A DNA stretch of 64,000 nucleotides from RYN-230 sp963814645 (GCA_963814645.1 CAWFDX010000004.1:2666001-2730000), one strand, 5' to 3'; shown: positions 1 to 9,039, counted from the first letter of the stretch. Notes: generated by a model from the letters alone, not told the origin. Made by a program: numbers and translations.

Positions 1-46
1 CAGCTCCGGTCAGGCTGATCGTCTCCGCCATGATCCCGTCATACAT
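1..46 (-). CDS. Dienelactone hydrolase family protein (5' end only)
   Basis: Only the first 15 codons lie in the window; the gene runs off the left edge. The minus-strand ATG at 46 follows a GGAG element about 6 bases away and gives MYDGIMAETISLTGA. That resembles the N-terminus common in actinobacterial dienelactone hydrolase (carboxymethylenebutenolidase) proteins, which are cytoplasmic alpha/beta hydrolases. The call rests on a short N-terminal resemblance from memory, so it is tentative. The gene is divergent from the recombinase. Confidence 0.4.
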   Translation of the reverse strand, partial: MYDGIMAETISLTGA

Positions 47-232
47 AGGGGAGCTCCGTTTCTCTCGCGTGCATTCGTTTGCTTAGCCCAGGCAACTATC
101 ACATCCTGCCAGCGCGCGACCGGCTGCGGGCCTGCCGGGCAGGTAATGAGAGACTCCCGGGCGGGCTGTGGCAGAACGTCGGTGACGACTGGTCATGGTG
201 GCGATGTCACTAGGCGTAGCTACCCTCCTGAC

Positions 233-1575
233 ATGCGCCTCTTGCCCGCAATCCGCTTATCCATCTGGGACGATTCGAGCGCGTCACCCGAACGGCAGAT
301 GGCGAAGATCGAGACCTACGCCCGGCTTGGTGACCATGAGCTGGTCCCGATCGGCGAATCAGAGTATGACCTCCACGTCAGTGGTGCCGTCTCCCCGTGG
401 GACCGCCCCGGCCTCGGTCCGTGGTTGCGTGACGACCGTCTGAATACGTGGGACGGCCTGGTCGTCGCCAAGCTCGACCGGCTAACGCGGTCCCTGATCG
501 ACTTCGTGACGCTGGTCTCGTGGCTCGAAGCGCGCGGAAAGACTCTCGTCTGCCTGGACCCGCAGCTCGACCTAACGACGCCCTCCGGGCGGGCCTTCGC
601 CCAGGCCTTAGTGACATTTGCCGAGTACGAGCGCGAAACGATCGCGGCCCGAGTCAGAGACGCCTGGCACGAACTCAGGACAGAGGGGAAGTACGGCGGC
701 GGCCAGGTTCCGTTCGGCTACCGACCGGTGAAGCTGGCCAAAGGCTGGGGATATGAGCCAGACCCGGTTTACGGTCCGATCGTGACCGAGATGTTCGAGC
801 GGTATATCCGGTACGAGTCCCTGGCATCGATCACCCGCCGACTCAACGAGACGGGCGTGCCGACCCCGTGGAACGCGACCAGGAAGCGCAACGGCAAGCC
901 GGTGAAGGACACGGTGTGGAAGACGACCAGCGTGCGGAAGATCCTGCGCAGCCGCGCCGCGCTCGGTGCCACCATCAAAACGGACGGCACGCCGGTAGTA
1001 GATGACCAGGGCATCATGCTCTACCGGGCAGAGCCTCTCGTCAGTAGGGACGTGTGGTCGCAGGACGGAGTTACTCCGAAGAGATGGCGCGCGTGGCCGA
1101 CCAGATCTCGCACCTGTCGAGAGAGGTCGCCCTAGGTGCGGTCTCCGGACTTGACGTCAGGGCTGACCAGGAAACGCTACGGCGGGCGCACGAGGAACTG
1201 GGGCGGCTGGCGGCCCTCCAGCTCGTGGAGGCCCGCATCGAGCCCGTGCGCACCGGCCAGACGTTCCGGCAAAAGTGGCTGCATGAGCTAGATCAGGCTG
1301 GCCGCAACGAGTTCCTGCGGTCAAACGGTGTCCGGGTGATCGTCAGCCGCGTAGGGCTGTCCGCTATCGAGCACCGAGACGGGCCGCTAAGGCCCACCGA
1401 GATACCGCGTACGGCAATCATCGACCAGTCCGATCTCCACGCCGTGATCTACCTCGGCAGCCTGGGAGCCACGGCCAACGCGCGCCACGGCCAGACATGG
1501 CTAGGTCCAGGTAAGTACGTTCCTGGGACCAATGGGGCAGCCGACTACCCCCGGCTGGCAGACTCGTCGCCATGA
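233..1575 (+). pseudogene. Large serine recombinase, internally deleted and frameshifted
   Basis: The ATG at 233 gives a resolvase N-terminus with candidate nucleophile Ser10 in AIRLSIWDDSS. Resolvase signatures follow (KLDRLTRSL, FAEYERETIAARV), then a recombinase domain (FGYRPV...TSVRKILRSRAALG). This frame continues to a stop at 1135, but after about 1054 the recognisable sequence moves to another frame (1054-1575) carrying the C-terminal coiled coil and tail (YSEEMARVADQISHLSREVA, FLRSNGVRVIVS). The Cys-rich zinc-ribbon part expected between the two domains is missing, so the change is an internal deletion plus frame change and not only a miscalled base. Such integrases move phages and integrative elements; this copy is probably inactive. 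Its stop overlaps the aldo/keto reductase start by 4 bases. Confidence 0.85.
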
Positions 1576-2642
1576 CTTACGTTGCCGCGACTGACCGGTA
1601 CGACCAGAAGATGCCCTATCGGCGCTCCGGGCGGAGCGGTATCGAGCTCCCCGAGATCTCGCTCGGCCTCTGGCAGAACTTCGGGGACGACCGACCCCTG
1701 ACGACCCAGCGCGCGATTCTTCGCCGGGCCTTTGACCTGGGCGTTACCCACTTCGACCTCGCGAACAACTACGGCGGCATAGCGCCCGCTGGTTCTCCGC
1801 TACTTGGCGACGATGGCTCGCCGTACGGCTCGGCTGAGATCAACTTCGGCCGGCTGATGCGCGAGGACTTCCGGCCGTACCGGGACGAGCTGATCATCTC
1901 GACCAAGGCCGGCTACGACATGTGGCCCGGGCCGTACGGCGACCACGGCTCGCGCAAGTACCTGCTGGCCAGCCTGGACCAGTCGCTGGGCCGGATGGGC
2001 CTGGACTACGTGGACATCTTCTACAGCCACCGGGCCGACCCGGACACGCCGCTGGAGGAGACGATGGGCGCGCTGGCCACCGCGGTCACCTCCGGCCGCG
2101 CGCTGTACGCGGGCATCTCGTCCTACTCCGCGCAGCGCACCCGGGAGGCCGCCGCCATACTGCGCGACCTGGGCACGCCGTGCCTCATCCACCAGCCGTC
2201 CTACTCCATGCTGAACCGGTGGATCGAGCCGGAACTGCTCGACGTGCTGGCGGACGAGGGCATCGGCTGCATCGCGTTCTCGCCGCTGGCCCAGGGCTTG
2301 CTGACGACCAAGTACCTGGACGGGGTGCCCGCCGACTCGCGGGCCGCGCGCAACGACTCGCTGACCCAGGATCAGATCACCGAGCGCAACCTCAATCACG
2401 TCCGGGCGCTCAACCAGATCGCCGCCGAGCGCGGCCAGTCGCTGGCCCAGATGGCACTGAGCTGGGTGCTCCGGGACACCCGGGTCACCTCGGCGCTGAT
2501 CGGGGCGAGCAGCGTACGGCAACTGGAGGAGAACCTGGCCGCGGCGGGCCGGTCCGACTTCAGCACGGAAGAGCTGCAGGCCATCGACGACCACGCGGTG
2601 GAGGCCGGGATCAACATCTGGGCCGCCTCCAGCCAGAGCTGA
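1572..2642 (+). CDS. Aldo/keto reductase (YghZ/L-glyceraldehyde-3-phosphate reductase type)
   Basis: A 356-residue cytoplasmic NADPH-dependent oxidoreductase of the aldo/keto reductase superfamily. The N-terminus MPYRRSGRSGIELPEISLGLW is the family's usual start, and the ORF ATG is 13 codons upstream. Catalytic tetrad regions are visible: Asp in THFDLANNYG with its Tyr, Lys in ISTKAGYDMWPGPYG, and His in YVDIFYSHRADPDTPLEE. The C-terminal cofactor segment is present (TSALIGASSVRQLEEN). The WPGPYGDHGSRKYL segment points to the YghZ subgroup, which reduces small aldehydes such as methylglyoxal or L-glyceraldehyde 3-phosphate; the substrate here is inferred. The start codon overlaps the decayed recombinase by ATGA, and no strong ribosome site precedes it. 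Confidence 0.93.
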   Translation: MTYVAATDRYDQKMPYRRSGRSGIELPEISLGLWQNFGDDRPLTTQRAILRRAFDLGVTHFDLANNYGGIAPAGSPLLGDDGSPYGSAEINFGRLMREDFRPYRDELIISTKAGYDMWPGPYGDHGSRKYLLASLDQSLGRMGLDYVDIFYSHRADPDTPLEETMGALATAVTSGRALYAGISSYSAQRTREAAAILRDLGTPCLIHQPSYSMLNRWIEPELLDVLADEGIGCIAFSPLAQGLLTTKYLDGVPADSRAARNDSLTQDQITERNLNHVRALNQIAAERGQSLAQMALSWVLRDTRVTSALIGASSVRQLEENLAAAGRSDFSTEELQAIDDHAVEAGINIWAASSQS

Positions 2643-2763
2643 CTGGATCACGCTGAGCTGGTTAAGCCCGGGAAGAACAGTAAATCGGTGGAACAGCCCG
2701 TAACGATGCGAGATGCTCTGCCCGGGGCGCTTACCCGGAGTGACCAGTCAGAAAGGGGGCGGT

Positions 2764-2964
2764 ATGGCAGCGGGATTAGGAATCGTCATCCTCTTCCTCG
2801 GGGCAGTGATCGGCTGGTTCGCACGCCGCGCGTACGGTATGCACGGCGACATGAAGGTGAACAAGGCCCGGGTGCCCACGTTCCGCGGCAACCGGAACCG
2901 GGCCGGGCTCGTGGTGATCGGGCTCCTCATCGTCGCGCTGGTGATCATCAAAGTGGCGGCCTGA
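2764..2964 (+). CDS. Small two-helix membrane protein
   Basis: A 66-residue protein of unknown function. The ATG at 2764 follows AAAGGGGGCGGT, a strong purine-rich ribosome site, so I prefer it to the longer frame opening at 2713. Residues about 3-18 (GLGIVILFLGAVIGWFA) and 47-64 (GLVVIGLLIVALVIIKV) form two membrane helices separated by a basic loop (ARRAYGMHGDMKVNKARVPTFRGNRNR). The net positive loop predicts a cytoplasmic linker with both termini outside. It ends 3 bases before the convergent oxidoreductase stop. Confidence 0.7.
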   Translation: MAAGLGIVILFLGAVIGWFARRAYGMHGDMKVNKARVPTFRGNRNRAGLVVIGLLIVALVIIKVAA

Positions 2965-2967
2965 GGC

Positions 2968-4626
2968 TCACCCCGGCGGGATGCTCTGCGGGAACTTGAA
3001 CAGCTGGTGCGGGTCGTAGGTTGTCTTGACCGTGGTCAGCCGGGTGTAGTTGGTCGCGTAGTAGGCGGCCTGCCAGTTGGCCAGGTCCGGGTCCTGGTAG
3101 TTCACGTAGGCCTGGCCGCTCGCGTAGGGGTGCAGCGACCCGTAGAACGACGTCAGCCAGTCGTGCTGACGGCCTGACCCGGCGCCGCCCGCGCCCTCGT
3201 TCCAGCTGGTCGTGTACTGCGCCAGGTACAGCGAGTTGCGGTGCACGAACGCGGTCGCATCGGCCGGCATCTTGTTGAGCGCGCCGCCGAACGCGTCGAA
3301 CGCGATCGCGCCCACGCCGCGGGCCGCGCCGCGCACCCCGCGCATCCGCTCGATGCCGGCCACCATCTTGGCGATCCCGGCCGGCGGGATCTTCGTGGTG
3401 AAGAAGTCGGACTTGGCGTAGGACGGCACCCGGGACAGCTTGCCGTCCTTGGTCTGCGACGGCAGATGGCACTCGGAGTACGAGTAGCTGGCGCAGCCCG
3501 CCTCGATCATCATCGCGTTCAGGTACGAGGTCAGGAACACGTTGCCCGGGTTCAGCGGGGCCGATCCGACCCGGCTGTACAGCTTGGCCAGCAGCGCCTT
3601 GCAGCCCGCCACGCTGCCCAGGTAGGTGCCGCCCACCTGGATCACCGGCGTGCCCCCGCCGGGCGCGGCCGACATGTGCAGGTTGGACCAGAGCGCGTCC
3701 GGCTGGTAGGGCGCCCAGTTCTGCCAGCCGGTGAACACCCGGGCCGCGGCCGACCACGGCCACTGCAGGAAGAACAGCACCACCGAGCCGAGCCGCCGAG
3801 TGCGGAACGTGAACGAGACGGCGATGCCGAAGTTGCCGCCCCCGCCGCCCCGGCTGGCCCAGTACAGGTTCGGGTTGGACGTAGGGCTGGCGGTGTGGAT
3901 CGCCCCGTCGGCGGTGACGATCCGCAGCGACTCCAGGTTGTCGCTGGTCAGCCCGAACGCGCGGGACAGCACCCCGACCCCGCCGCCCAGCGTCAGGCCG
4001 GCGATGCCCACCGTGGCGCACGACCCGCCCGGCACGGCCAGGCCGCGCGCGGCCAGCCGGTTGTAGAAGTCGATCAGGTGGATGCCGGTGCCGACGGTGA
4101 CCGAGCCGGCGCCCACGTTGAAGTAGCTGATCCCGGTGACGTCCACGATCAGGCCGCCGTTGTTGCTGGACCAGCCGCCGTAGCTGTGCCCGCCGGAGCG
4201 GGCCGACACGGTCAGCCCGAACTTCCGCACGAAGTTCACGCACGCGCTCACGTCCCGGGCGGTCGCGCAGTACGCGATGCCGGCCGGCTTCTTGAAGTCG
4301 AACCGCGGGTCGAAGAGCTCCTTGGCCGCCGGGTACATCTTCCCGCCCGGCCGGATCAGCTTGTGGGTGGACAGCGCGCTGCGCAGCGCCTCCCAGTCCC
4401 CAGCACCTGGGCCGGCCTGTGGTTCCGCTTTTCCTATTGAACGCTGGCGAGTGGCCGGTGCCACCAGGCCTGCCCCCAGCGTTCCGGCCAGCGGGACGGC
4501 GCCCGCGGCCAGCCCGGCCATGGCCAGGAACCGGCGCCGTTGCGGTGCGGCCGCGCTGCCCCCGTCCTGCTCGCTGCCCTGCTGGCTGATGTCCTGGCCG
4601 TCCTCAGGCCGCACTGCACCGTCCAT
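2968..4626 (-). CDS. Tat-exported FAD-dependent oxidoreductase, berberine-bridge type
   Basis: The ATG at 4626 gives 552 residues. A twin-arginine signal (QRRRFLAMAGLAAGAVPLAG, near residues 29-48) indicates folded export. The PCMH FAD domain has SGGHSYGG, with the His used for covalent flavin attachment, and GGSCATVGIAGLTLGGG, whose Cys is placed for the second (6-S-cysteinyl) bond, so bicovalent flavinylation is likely. The C-terminal BBE motif ends in YYATNYTRLTTVKTTYDPHQLFKFPQSI. Family members oxidise sugars, alkaloids or antibiotic intermediates with O2; the substrate is not evident. The gene is divergent from a MarR regulator with operator palindromes between them, so it may share that control. 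Confidence 0.92.
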   Translation of the reverse strand: MDGAVRPEDGQDISQQGSEQDGGSAAAPQRRRFLAMAGLAAGAVPLAGTLGAGLVAPATRQRSIGKAEPQAGPGAGDWEALRSALSTHKLIRPGGKMYPAAKELFDPRFDFKKPAGIAYCATARDVSACVNFVRKFGLTVSARSGGHSYGGWSSNNGGLIVDVTGISYFNVGAGSVTVGTGIHLIDFYNRLAARGLAVPGGSCATVGIAGLTLGGGVGVLSRAFGLTSDNLESLRIVTADGAIHTASPTSNPNLYWASRGGGGGNFGIAVSFTFRTRRLGSVVLFFLQWPWSAAARVFTGWQNWAPYQPDALWSNLHMSAAPGGGTPVIQVGGTYLGSVAGCKALLAKLYSRVGSAPLNPGNVFLTSYLNAMMIEAGCASYSYSECHLPSQTKDGKLSRVPSYAKSDFFTTKIPPAGIAKMVAGIERMRGVRGAARGVGAIAFDAFGGALNKMPADATAFVHRNSLYLAQYTTSWNEGAGGAGSGRQHDWLTSFYGSLHPYASGQAYVNYQDPDLANWQAAYYATNYTRLTTVKTTYDPHQLFKFPQSIPPG

Positions 4627-4807
4627 CGTGTCTGCCTCCGGTTCCCCGACCCCACCTGGCTTGCTGCGCCGCGAGACCCCACTCGCTGCCAGTTCAGACG
4701 GCAGACCAGGCCCCCCGGTTGCGCACTTAAGGTGATTCCCCGATGGCTTTGCGTCAAAAGCCACTCGACGGGGCAGATGGCCCAAGGATCCAACGGCAAA
4801 AAAGAAT

Positions 4808-4857
4808 TTGACCTACTCAACCATCCGTGGTTATGTTTGAGCTACTCAACTATTGAG
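4808..4857. promoter_or_regulatory. MarR-type operator array (TTGAG-CTA-CTCAA palindromes)
   Basis: Within the divergent oxidoreductase/MarR region, 4837-4849 is the perfect palindrome TTGAGCTACTCAA. It overlaps a second inverted pair, CTCAA-CTA-TTGAG, ending at 4857. A third, near-perfect copy (TTGACCTACTCAA) lies at 4808-4820, with copy starts 29 bases apart, about three helical turns. The spacing and symmetry fit binding of a dimeric winged-helix repressor. The assignment to the adjacent MarR protein is inferred from position. Confidence 0.65.
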
Positions 4858-4905
4858 CGGCTCAGGGGTATCGCCGCCAGACCTACGGGGGAAGGAGGAG
4901 GGGCC

Positions 4906-5409
4906 GTGGACCCACGATCGGCTGAGGATCAGCTCGACATGGACCTGGTGGACGCGGTAGGCGGTCTCTTCGCCCGGCTGCTGGGCGAGGCCGAGCAGCT
5001 GGCCAAGGAGTACGAGGTGCCGGCGTTCTTCCTGAAGGCGATGCACCTGATCGACGCGCCGCTGGCCATGAAGGAACTCGGCCTGCGGATGCATTGCGAT
5101 CCCTCGTTCGTCACCGGTATCGCCGACATGCTGGAGAAGCGCGGGCTGGCCGTGCGGGAGCCCGATCCGGCTGACCGCCGGGTCAAGCGGCTCGTGCTGA
5201 CCAGCGCCGGCCTGGACATGAAGCACCAGATGGAGCAGGCGATGCTGGCCCGGATGCCGTGGCGGCAGTCACTCAGCCAGGACGAGCGGGTCACCCTGAT
5301 CACGCTGCTGCACAAGATGACGCCGCCGATGAGCGACCTGGACGCCGAATGCCCAGCCGAGGAGGTGACCAGTCTGCTGGCAACTGCCACTGCTCCCCAG
5401 GTCAGCTGA
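4906..5409 (+). CDS. MarR family transcriptional regulator
   Basis: A 167-residue winged-helix regulator. The GTG at 4906 sits 5 bases after GGAGGAGGGG, a strong ribosome site; longer upstream frames have no such support. Residues about 45-120 carry the MarR DNA-binding fold: AMKELGLRMHCDPSFVTGIADMLEKRGLAVREPDPADRR, where the final segment is the wing (DPADRRVKRLVLTSAG). It is followed after about 150 bases by an MFS drug-efflux gene on the same strand and is divergent from the flavin oxidoreductase, the usual layout for a ligand-relieved repressor of efflux. The palindromes at 4808-4857 are its probable operators. Confidence 0.9.
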   Translation: MDPRSAEDQLDMDLVDAVGGLFARLLGEAEQLAKEYEVPAFFLKAMHLIDAPLAMKELGLRMHCDPSFVTGIADMLEKRGLAVREPDPADRRVKRLVLTSAGLDMKHQMEQAMLARMPWRQSLSQDERVTLITLLHKMTPPMSDLDAECPAEEVTSLLATATAPQVS

Positions 5410-5598
5410 CCGAGCGCTGACCCGTGCCGTGGCCGCACTGCAGCGGCTATCCGGCAGACCGGTGAGTAACGGGGCTTCACCTCGTCATCCCCAATAAAGC
5501 TTCCGCGTGCGGCACGACCGCCGTGGCTGAGTACACCTATGCCCTGACAAGGAGACGCATGAGTACGACACAGCCCGCCACCCGGCGGGCCGCACCCG

Positions 5599-7185
5599 GT
5601 GCGCCCGGCCGGGCGCCACCTCGGGCTCGCCCTGGTGGTCATCGCCACCGCGCAGCTCATGGTGGTGCTGGACGCCTCGATCGTGAACGTGGCGCTGCCG
5701 CACATCCAGCACGCGCTCGGCTTCTCGGGCACCGGACTGGAATGGGTGGTCAACGCCTACACGCTGACGTTCGGCGGCCTGCTGCTGCTCGGCGGCCGGG
5801 CCGGGGACATCCTCGGGCGGCGCCGGGTCTTCATCGCCGGCATCATCGTGTTTTCGCTGGCCTCGCTGCTCGGCGGCTTCGCCACCTCCGAGACCTGGCT
5901 GCTGGCCGCCCGGGCGGTGCAGGGGGCCGGCGCCGCGATCGTCGCGCCCACCGCCCTGTCGCTGATCACCACCACGTTCCCGGAAGGGCCGCCGCGCAAC
6001 CGGGCGATGGGCGTCTACGCGGCGATGAGCATCAGCGGCCTGGCCATCGGCCTGATCTCCGGCGGCCTGCTCACCACCTACCTGTCCTGGCGCTGGGTGC
6101 TGTTCGTCAACGTGCCGATCGGCATCGTGACCGCGCTCATCGCGCCGCGGGCGCTCACCGAGTCCAAGCGCCGCCCGGGCCGGTTCGACCTGCCCGGCGC
6201 GATCACCAGCACACTCGGCGTCGCGGCCCTGGTCTACGGCCTGACCAGCGCGGCCACCAGCCCGAACGGCGTCTCGCACTGGGGCGACACCAAGGTCATC
6301 GTGTCGCTGACCGCGTCCGTCGTACTGCTGGCCACGTTCCTGGTCATCGAGGCGCGCAGCCCGCACGCGCTGATGCCGCTGCGCATCTTCCGCAACCGGG
6401 ACCGGTCCGCGGCCAACCTGATCATGCTGTGCATCGGCACCGCGATGTTCGGCCTGTTCTTCTTCCTGACCGTGTTCGTGCAGACGGTCTGGGGCTACAG
6501 TCCGCTGAAGACCGGCATCGCCTACCTGCCGATGGTCGCCGTCATCATGGCCATGGCCGGGATCAGCGCCCAGCTGGTGGGCCGGATCGGCGCCCGGCCG
6601 CTGCTGCTCGCCGGGTCGACCATCGGCGCGGGCGGGATGTTCTGGCTGTCCCGGATCAGCGAGCACAGCACGTACACCAGCGGGCTGCTCGGCCCACTCC
6701 TGGTCACCGCGGCCGGGCTCGGCATGCTGTTCATGCCGCTGACCCTGGTGGCGCTGTCCAGGGTCCCGGACCGGGACGCGGGCCTGGCCGCCAGCCTGCC
6801 CAACGTCGGCCAGCAGGTCGGTGGCTCGATCGGGCTGGCCCTGCTGGGCACGGTGGCCTGGACCGTAGTGTCCAACACCATCCACCACTCGGTCGCAGCG
6901 GCCAAGACGGCGGCGGCCCACGCGGCCGCGGCCGGCCATCCGGTGCACCTGACCACCGCACAGGCCAAGGCGGCCACGACGGCCATCTACGACCACGCGC
7001 TGTCGGTCGGCTTCTCCCGCGGCTTCGTGGTGTCCGCCGGGATCATGGTGCTCGCGCTGATCATCACGATCGCCGCGATCCGGGTCACCCGCGCCGACCT
7101 GGCTGGGGCGCAGGCCACCATGACCAGCCCGGCCGGCGCCGGCGCCGAGCTGGAAGTCATGGAGGAAGCCGTCCAGGCCGACTAA
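5599..7185 (+). CDS. MFS transporter, DHA2 (EmrB/QacA) family, start region frameshifted
   Basis: A multidrug proton antiporter of about 14 membrane helices. The motif LDASIVNVALPHIQ is diagnostic for DHA2 drug transporters, and the loop motif GGRAGDILGRRRVF follows. The only in-frame start is GTG 5599, which lacks a ribosome site. A strong AAGGAG (5549-5554) precedes ATG 5559, but that ATG is in another frame, giving MSTTQPATRRAAPGAPGR before shifting. Removing one base in the G/C runs between about 5590 and 5620 would join them, so the real N-terminus is probably at 5559 and the sequence carries an extra base. It is likely co-transcribed with the MarR gene. It ends in an alanine- and acid-rich cytoplasmic tail and is followed by a strong hairpin. 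Confidence 0.9.
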   Translation: MRPAGRHLGLALVVIATAQLMVVLDASIVNVALPHIQHALGFSGTGLEWVVNAYTLTFGGLLLLGGRAGDILGRRRVFIAGIIVFSLASLLGGFATSETWLLAARAVQGAGAAIVAPTALSLITTTFPEGPPRNRAMGVYAAMSISGLAIGLISGGLLTTYLSWRWVLFVNVPIGIVTALIAPRALTESKRRPGRFDLPGAITSTLGVAALVYGLTSAATSPNGVSHWGDTKVIVSLTASVVLLATFLVIEARSPHALMPLRIFRNRDRSAANLIMLCIGTAMFGLFFFLTVFVQTVWGYSPLKTGIAYLPMVAVIMAMAGISAQLVGRIGARPLLLAGSTIGAGGMFWLSRISEHSTYTSGLLGPLLVTAAGLGMLFMPLTLVALSRVPDRDAGLAASLPNVGQQVGGSIGLALLGTVAWTVVSNTIHHSVAAAKTAAAHAAAAGHPVHLTTAQAKAATTAIYDHALSVGFSRGFVVSAGIMVLALIITIAAIRVTRADLAGAQATMTSPAGAGAELEVMEEAVQAD

Positions 7186-7221
7186 GGCGCAGGCCCGCCG
7201 GGCCAGTGCACCTCGCAGGGG

Positions 7222-7258
7222 CGCGCCCGGCCACCCGGAACATGGGTGGCCGGGCGCG
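7222..7258 (+). terminator. Stem-loop terminator after the MFS gene
   Basis: A perfect 15-bp stem: CGCGCCCGGCCACCC pairs with GGGTGGCCGGGCGCG across a 7-base loop, starting 37 bases after the MFS stop. There is no U-tract, which is common for actinobacterial terminators. Confidence 0.75.
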
Positions 7259-7273
7259 GTGCTGCGCGGGCGC

Positions 7274-7341
7274 AGTGTTGGCCGACCCCCAGTGTTGGCC
7301 GACCCCCAGTGTTGGCCGACCCCCAGTGTTGGCCGACCCCC
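7274..7341. repeat. Four perfect 17-bp tandem repeats
   Basis: The unit AGTGTTGGCCGACCCCC is repeated four times without mismatch or spacer, between the MFS terminator and the stop of the LCP gene. The unit length is not a multiple of three and no gene covers it. It looks like a minisatellite prone to copy-number change. Confidence 0.95.
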
Positions 7342-7358
7342 AGCGCCGGACCAGCGGA

Positions 7359-8891
7359 CTACGGAGCCCCCGGGTCAGGGTTGGCCTGCGGCAGGCCGGA
7401 GCAGATGCTGGCCCCGGCGTTCCGGGTCTGCACCGAAGCCTGGTTGCCCTGACTGGCCGCGCCGGAGGTTCCGCTGGCCGCCTTGCCCTTGCTCTTACTC
7501 TTGCCCGTCTTGCCAGTGCTGGCGTGCCGCGCGGACGGTGCGAGCACCCCGGCCCAGTCGGCGCCCAGGGTCAGCGTCACCGTGCCCGCGGCGCCGGTCT
7601 GCGGCGCCGGCTCGGCCAGCGTGTTCTGCGCGGCCGGGGTCCCCTTGAGCTGAGTAAGCAGCGTGTACGCCGAGTCCGCCTGAGCGGTGCCCGCGTAGTT
7701 CACCGTGGTGGTGCTGGTGGCCGGGGCGTTGCCGGTGCCGGTCACGTCGAAGCCGAGCGCGCGCAACTGCCCGGCGGTCTGCTCGGCCAGGCCCGGCGTG
7801 CCGGTGCCGTTCAGCACCTGCACCCTGACCTGCCCGGCCGGCCTGACCGGCAGACGGCCGGTCCACGGCTGGCCATCGGCCAGCAGCTGGAAGATGACGT
7901 CGTCCTCCGGCTCCTCGGGCAGCAGCCGGTTGACGTTGGCCGGGTCGGTGACGGTCGGCATGGTGAGCAGGGTCACGTTCCTGGCGTGCAGCCCGGTCAG
8001 GCTCTTGGCCAGGGTGAGCAGCTTGCTGACCGAATCCAGGCCCTGGTCCACGGTGAGCGCCCGGGTGGCCAGGTCGGCCACCTTCAGCAGCTGGACCGAG
8101 TTGGTCAGCAGGCCGGTGCTGTTCACCTTCTGGATGACCGACGACATGAACGCCTGCTGCAGCTCGATACGCGGCAGGTCCCCGCCGACGTCGCCCTCGG
8201 CTTCCACGCCGTGCCGGGTGCGCACGTAGGCCAGCGCCTGGTTGTAGGTGAGCAGATGCTTGCCGCCGCTGAGGTTCAGCCCGCTGAACGGGTCGTGGTA
8301 ACCGCCGCGCGGGACGCAGACCTCGACCCCGCCGATCGTGTCCACCATGGCACGGAACGAGTTGAAGTTGAACTCGACGAAATGGTCTAGGGTGACCCCG
8401 GTCAGGTCGTCCACCGTCTTGACCGCGCAGGACGGGCCGCCGATGTTCATCGCGCCGTCGATGATCGCCTGCTGGTAGGGGCCGAAGATGCCGGTGCCGA
8501 CGCTGCGCCGGGCCTGGCAGCCGGGCTCGTAGACGATGGTGTCCCGCGGGATGGACAGCACCAGCGCATGTGTGTGCGTGGGATCCAGATGGACCAGGAT
8601 CAGGTTGTCCGAGTTGCTGGTGTTCAGGCTGGGGTTAGAGCCCAGGTCACCGGGCCGCTGGCCGTCCCTGGTCTGCGAGCCGAGAATGAGGATGTTCTGC
8701 GCGCCGTAAACGGACCGGTGGCTCAGCCCGTTGACCGTGACCACGCTGATGTTGCCGTCCAGCCGGCGATAGATGGCATAAGCACCCAGGCTGGCCAGCA
8801 CGGCGGCAACCACCACGACCGTGCTGGTGATGTACGCGACGCGGGCCAGCGGGCTGAGGCGCCGCCAGTGCCCGGGCCGGCGACCGCTCAT
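7359..8891 (-). CDS. LytR-CpsA-Psr (LCP) family protein with LytR C-terminal domain
   Basis: A 510-residue envelope protein. One N-terminal membrane helix (VAYITSTVVVVAAVLASLGAYAIY, about 17-40) anchors an external LCP domain with NILILGSQTR, a DNLILVHLDP core, SIPRDT, and the YVRTRHGVEAEGDVGGDLPRIELQQAF region that binds the polyprenyl pyrophosphate. The family transfers glycopolymers such as arabinogalactan or teichoic acid from undecaprenyl carriers to peptidoglycan. A LytR_C domain follows (VRVQVLNGTGTPGLAEQTAGQLRALGF), then a basic Lys/Ser/Gly-rich tail (TGKTGKSKSKGKAASG). The ATG at 8891 is the natural start just before the cytoplasmic basic segment. Confidence 0.93.
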   Translation of the reverse strand: MSGRRPGHWRRLSPLARVAYITSTVVVVAAVLASLGAYAIYRRLDGNISVVTVNGLSHRSVYGAQNILILGSQTRDGQRPGDLGSNPSLNTSNSDNLILVHLDPTHTHALVLSIPRDTIVYEPGCQARRSVGTGIFGPYQQAIIDGAMNIGGPSCAVKTVDDLTGVTLDHFVEFNFNSFRAMVDTIGGVEVCVPRGGYHDPFSGLNLSGGKHLLTYNQALAYVRTRHGVEAEGDVGGDLPRIELQQAFMSSVIQKVNSTGLLTNSVQLLKVADLATRALTVDQGLDSVSKLLTLAKSLTGLHARNVTLLTMPTVTDPANVNRLLPEEPEDDVIFQLLADGQPWTGRLPVRPAGQVRVQVLNGTGTPGLAEQTAGQLRALGFDVTGTGNAPATSTTTVNYAGTAQADSAYTLLTQLKGTPAAQNTLAEPAPQTGAAGTVTLTLGADWAGVLAPSARHASTGKTGKSKSKGKAASGTSGAASQGNQASVQTRNAGASICSGLPQANPDPGAP

Positions 8892-9039
8892 CGCTGGGTT
8901 GGCCGGCCAGGCCGGGCAAGTCCGTGCATATACCCACCAATCTGGTCATTATCTGGCGGACCAGCATAGTGAGCGGGCGGCGGGTAACGAGTGCAGATGG
9001 TCGCGTTATGACCCAGGCATGAACATACCGATCCCGCGG

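Noticed and set aside
7274..7341. CRISPR array
   Set aside because: The 17-bp units abut directly with no spacers and there are no cas genes; it is a plain tandem repeat.
5523..8390. 955-codon open frame running through the MFS gene and across the LCP gene
   Set aside because: Only the first ~20 codons (ATG 5559 with AAGGAG) are plausible, as the displaced N-terminus of the MFS protein. The rest is low-complexity shadow sequence antisense or out of frame to recognised genes.
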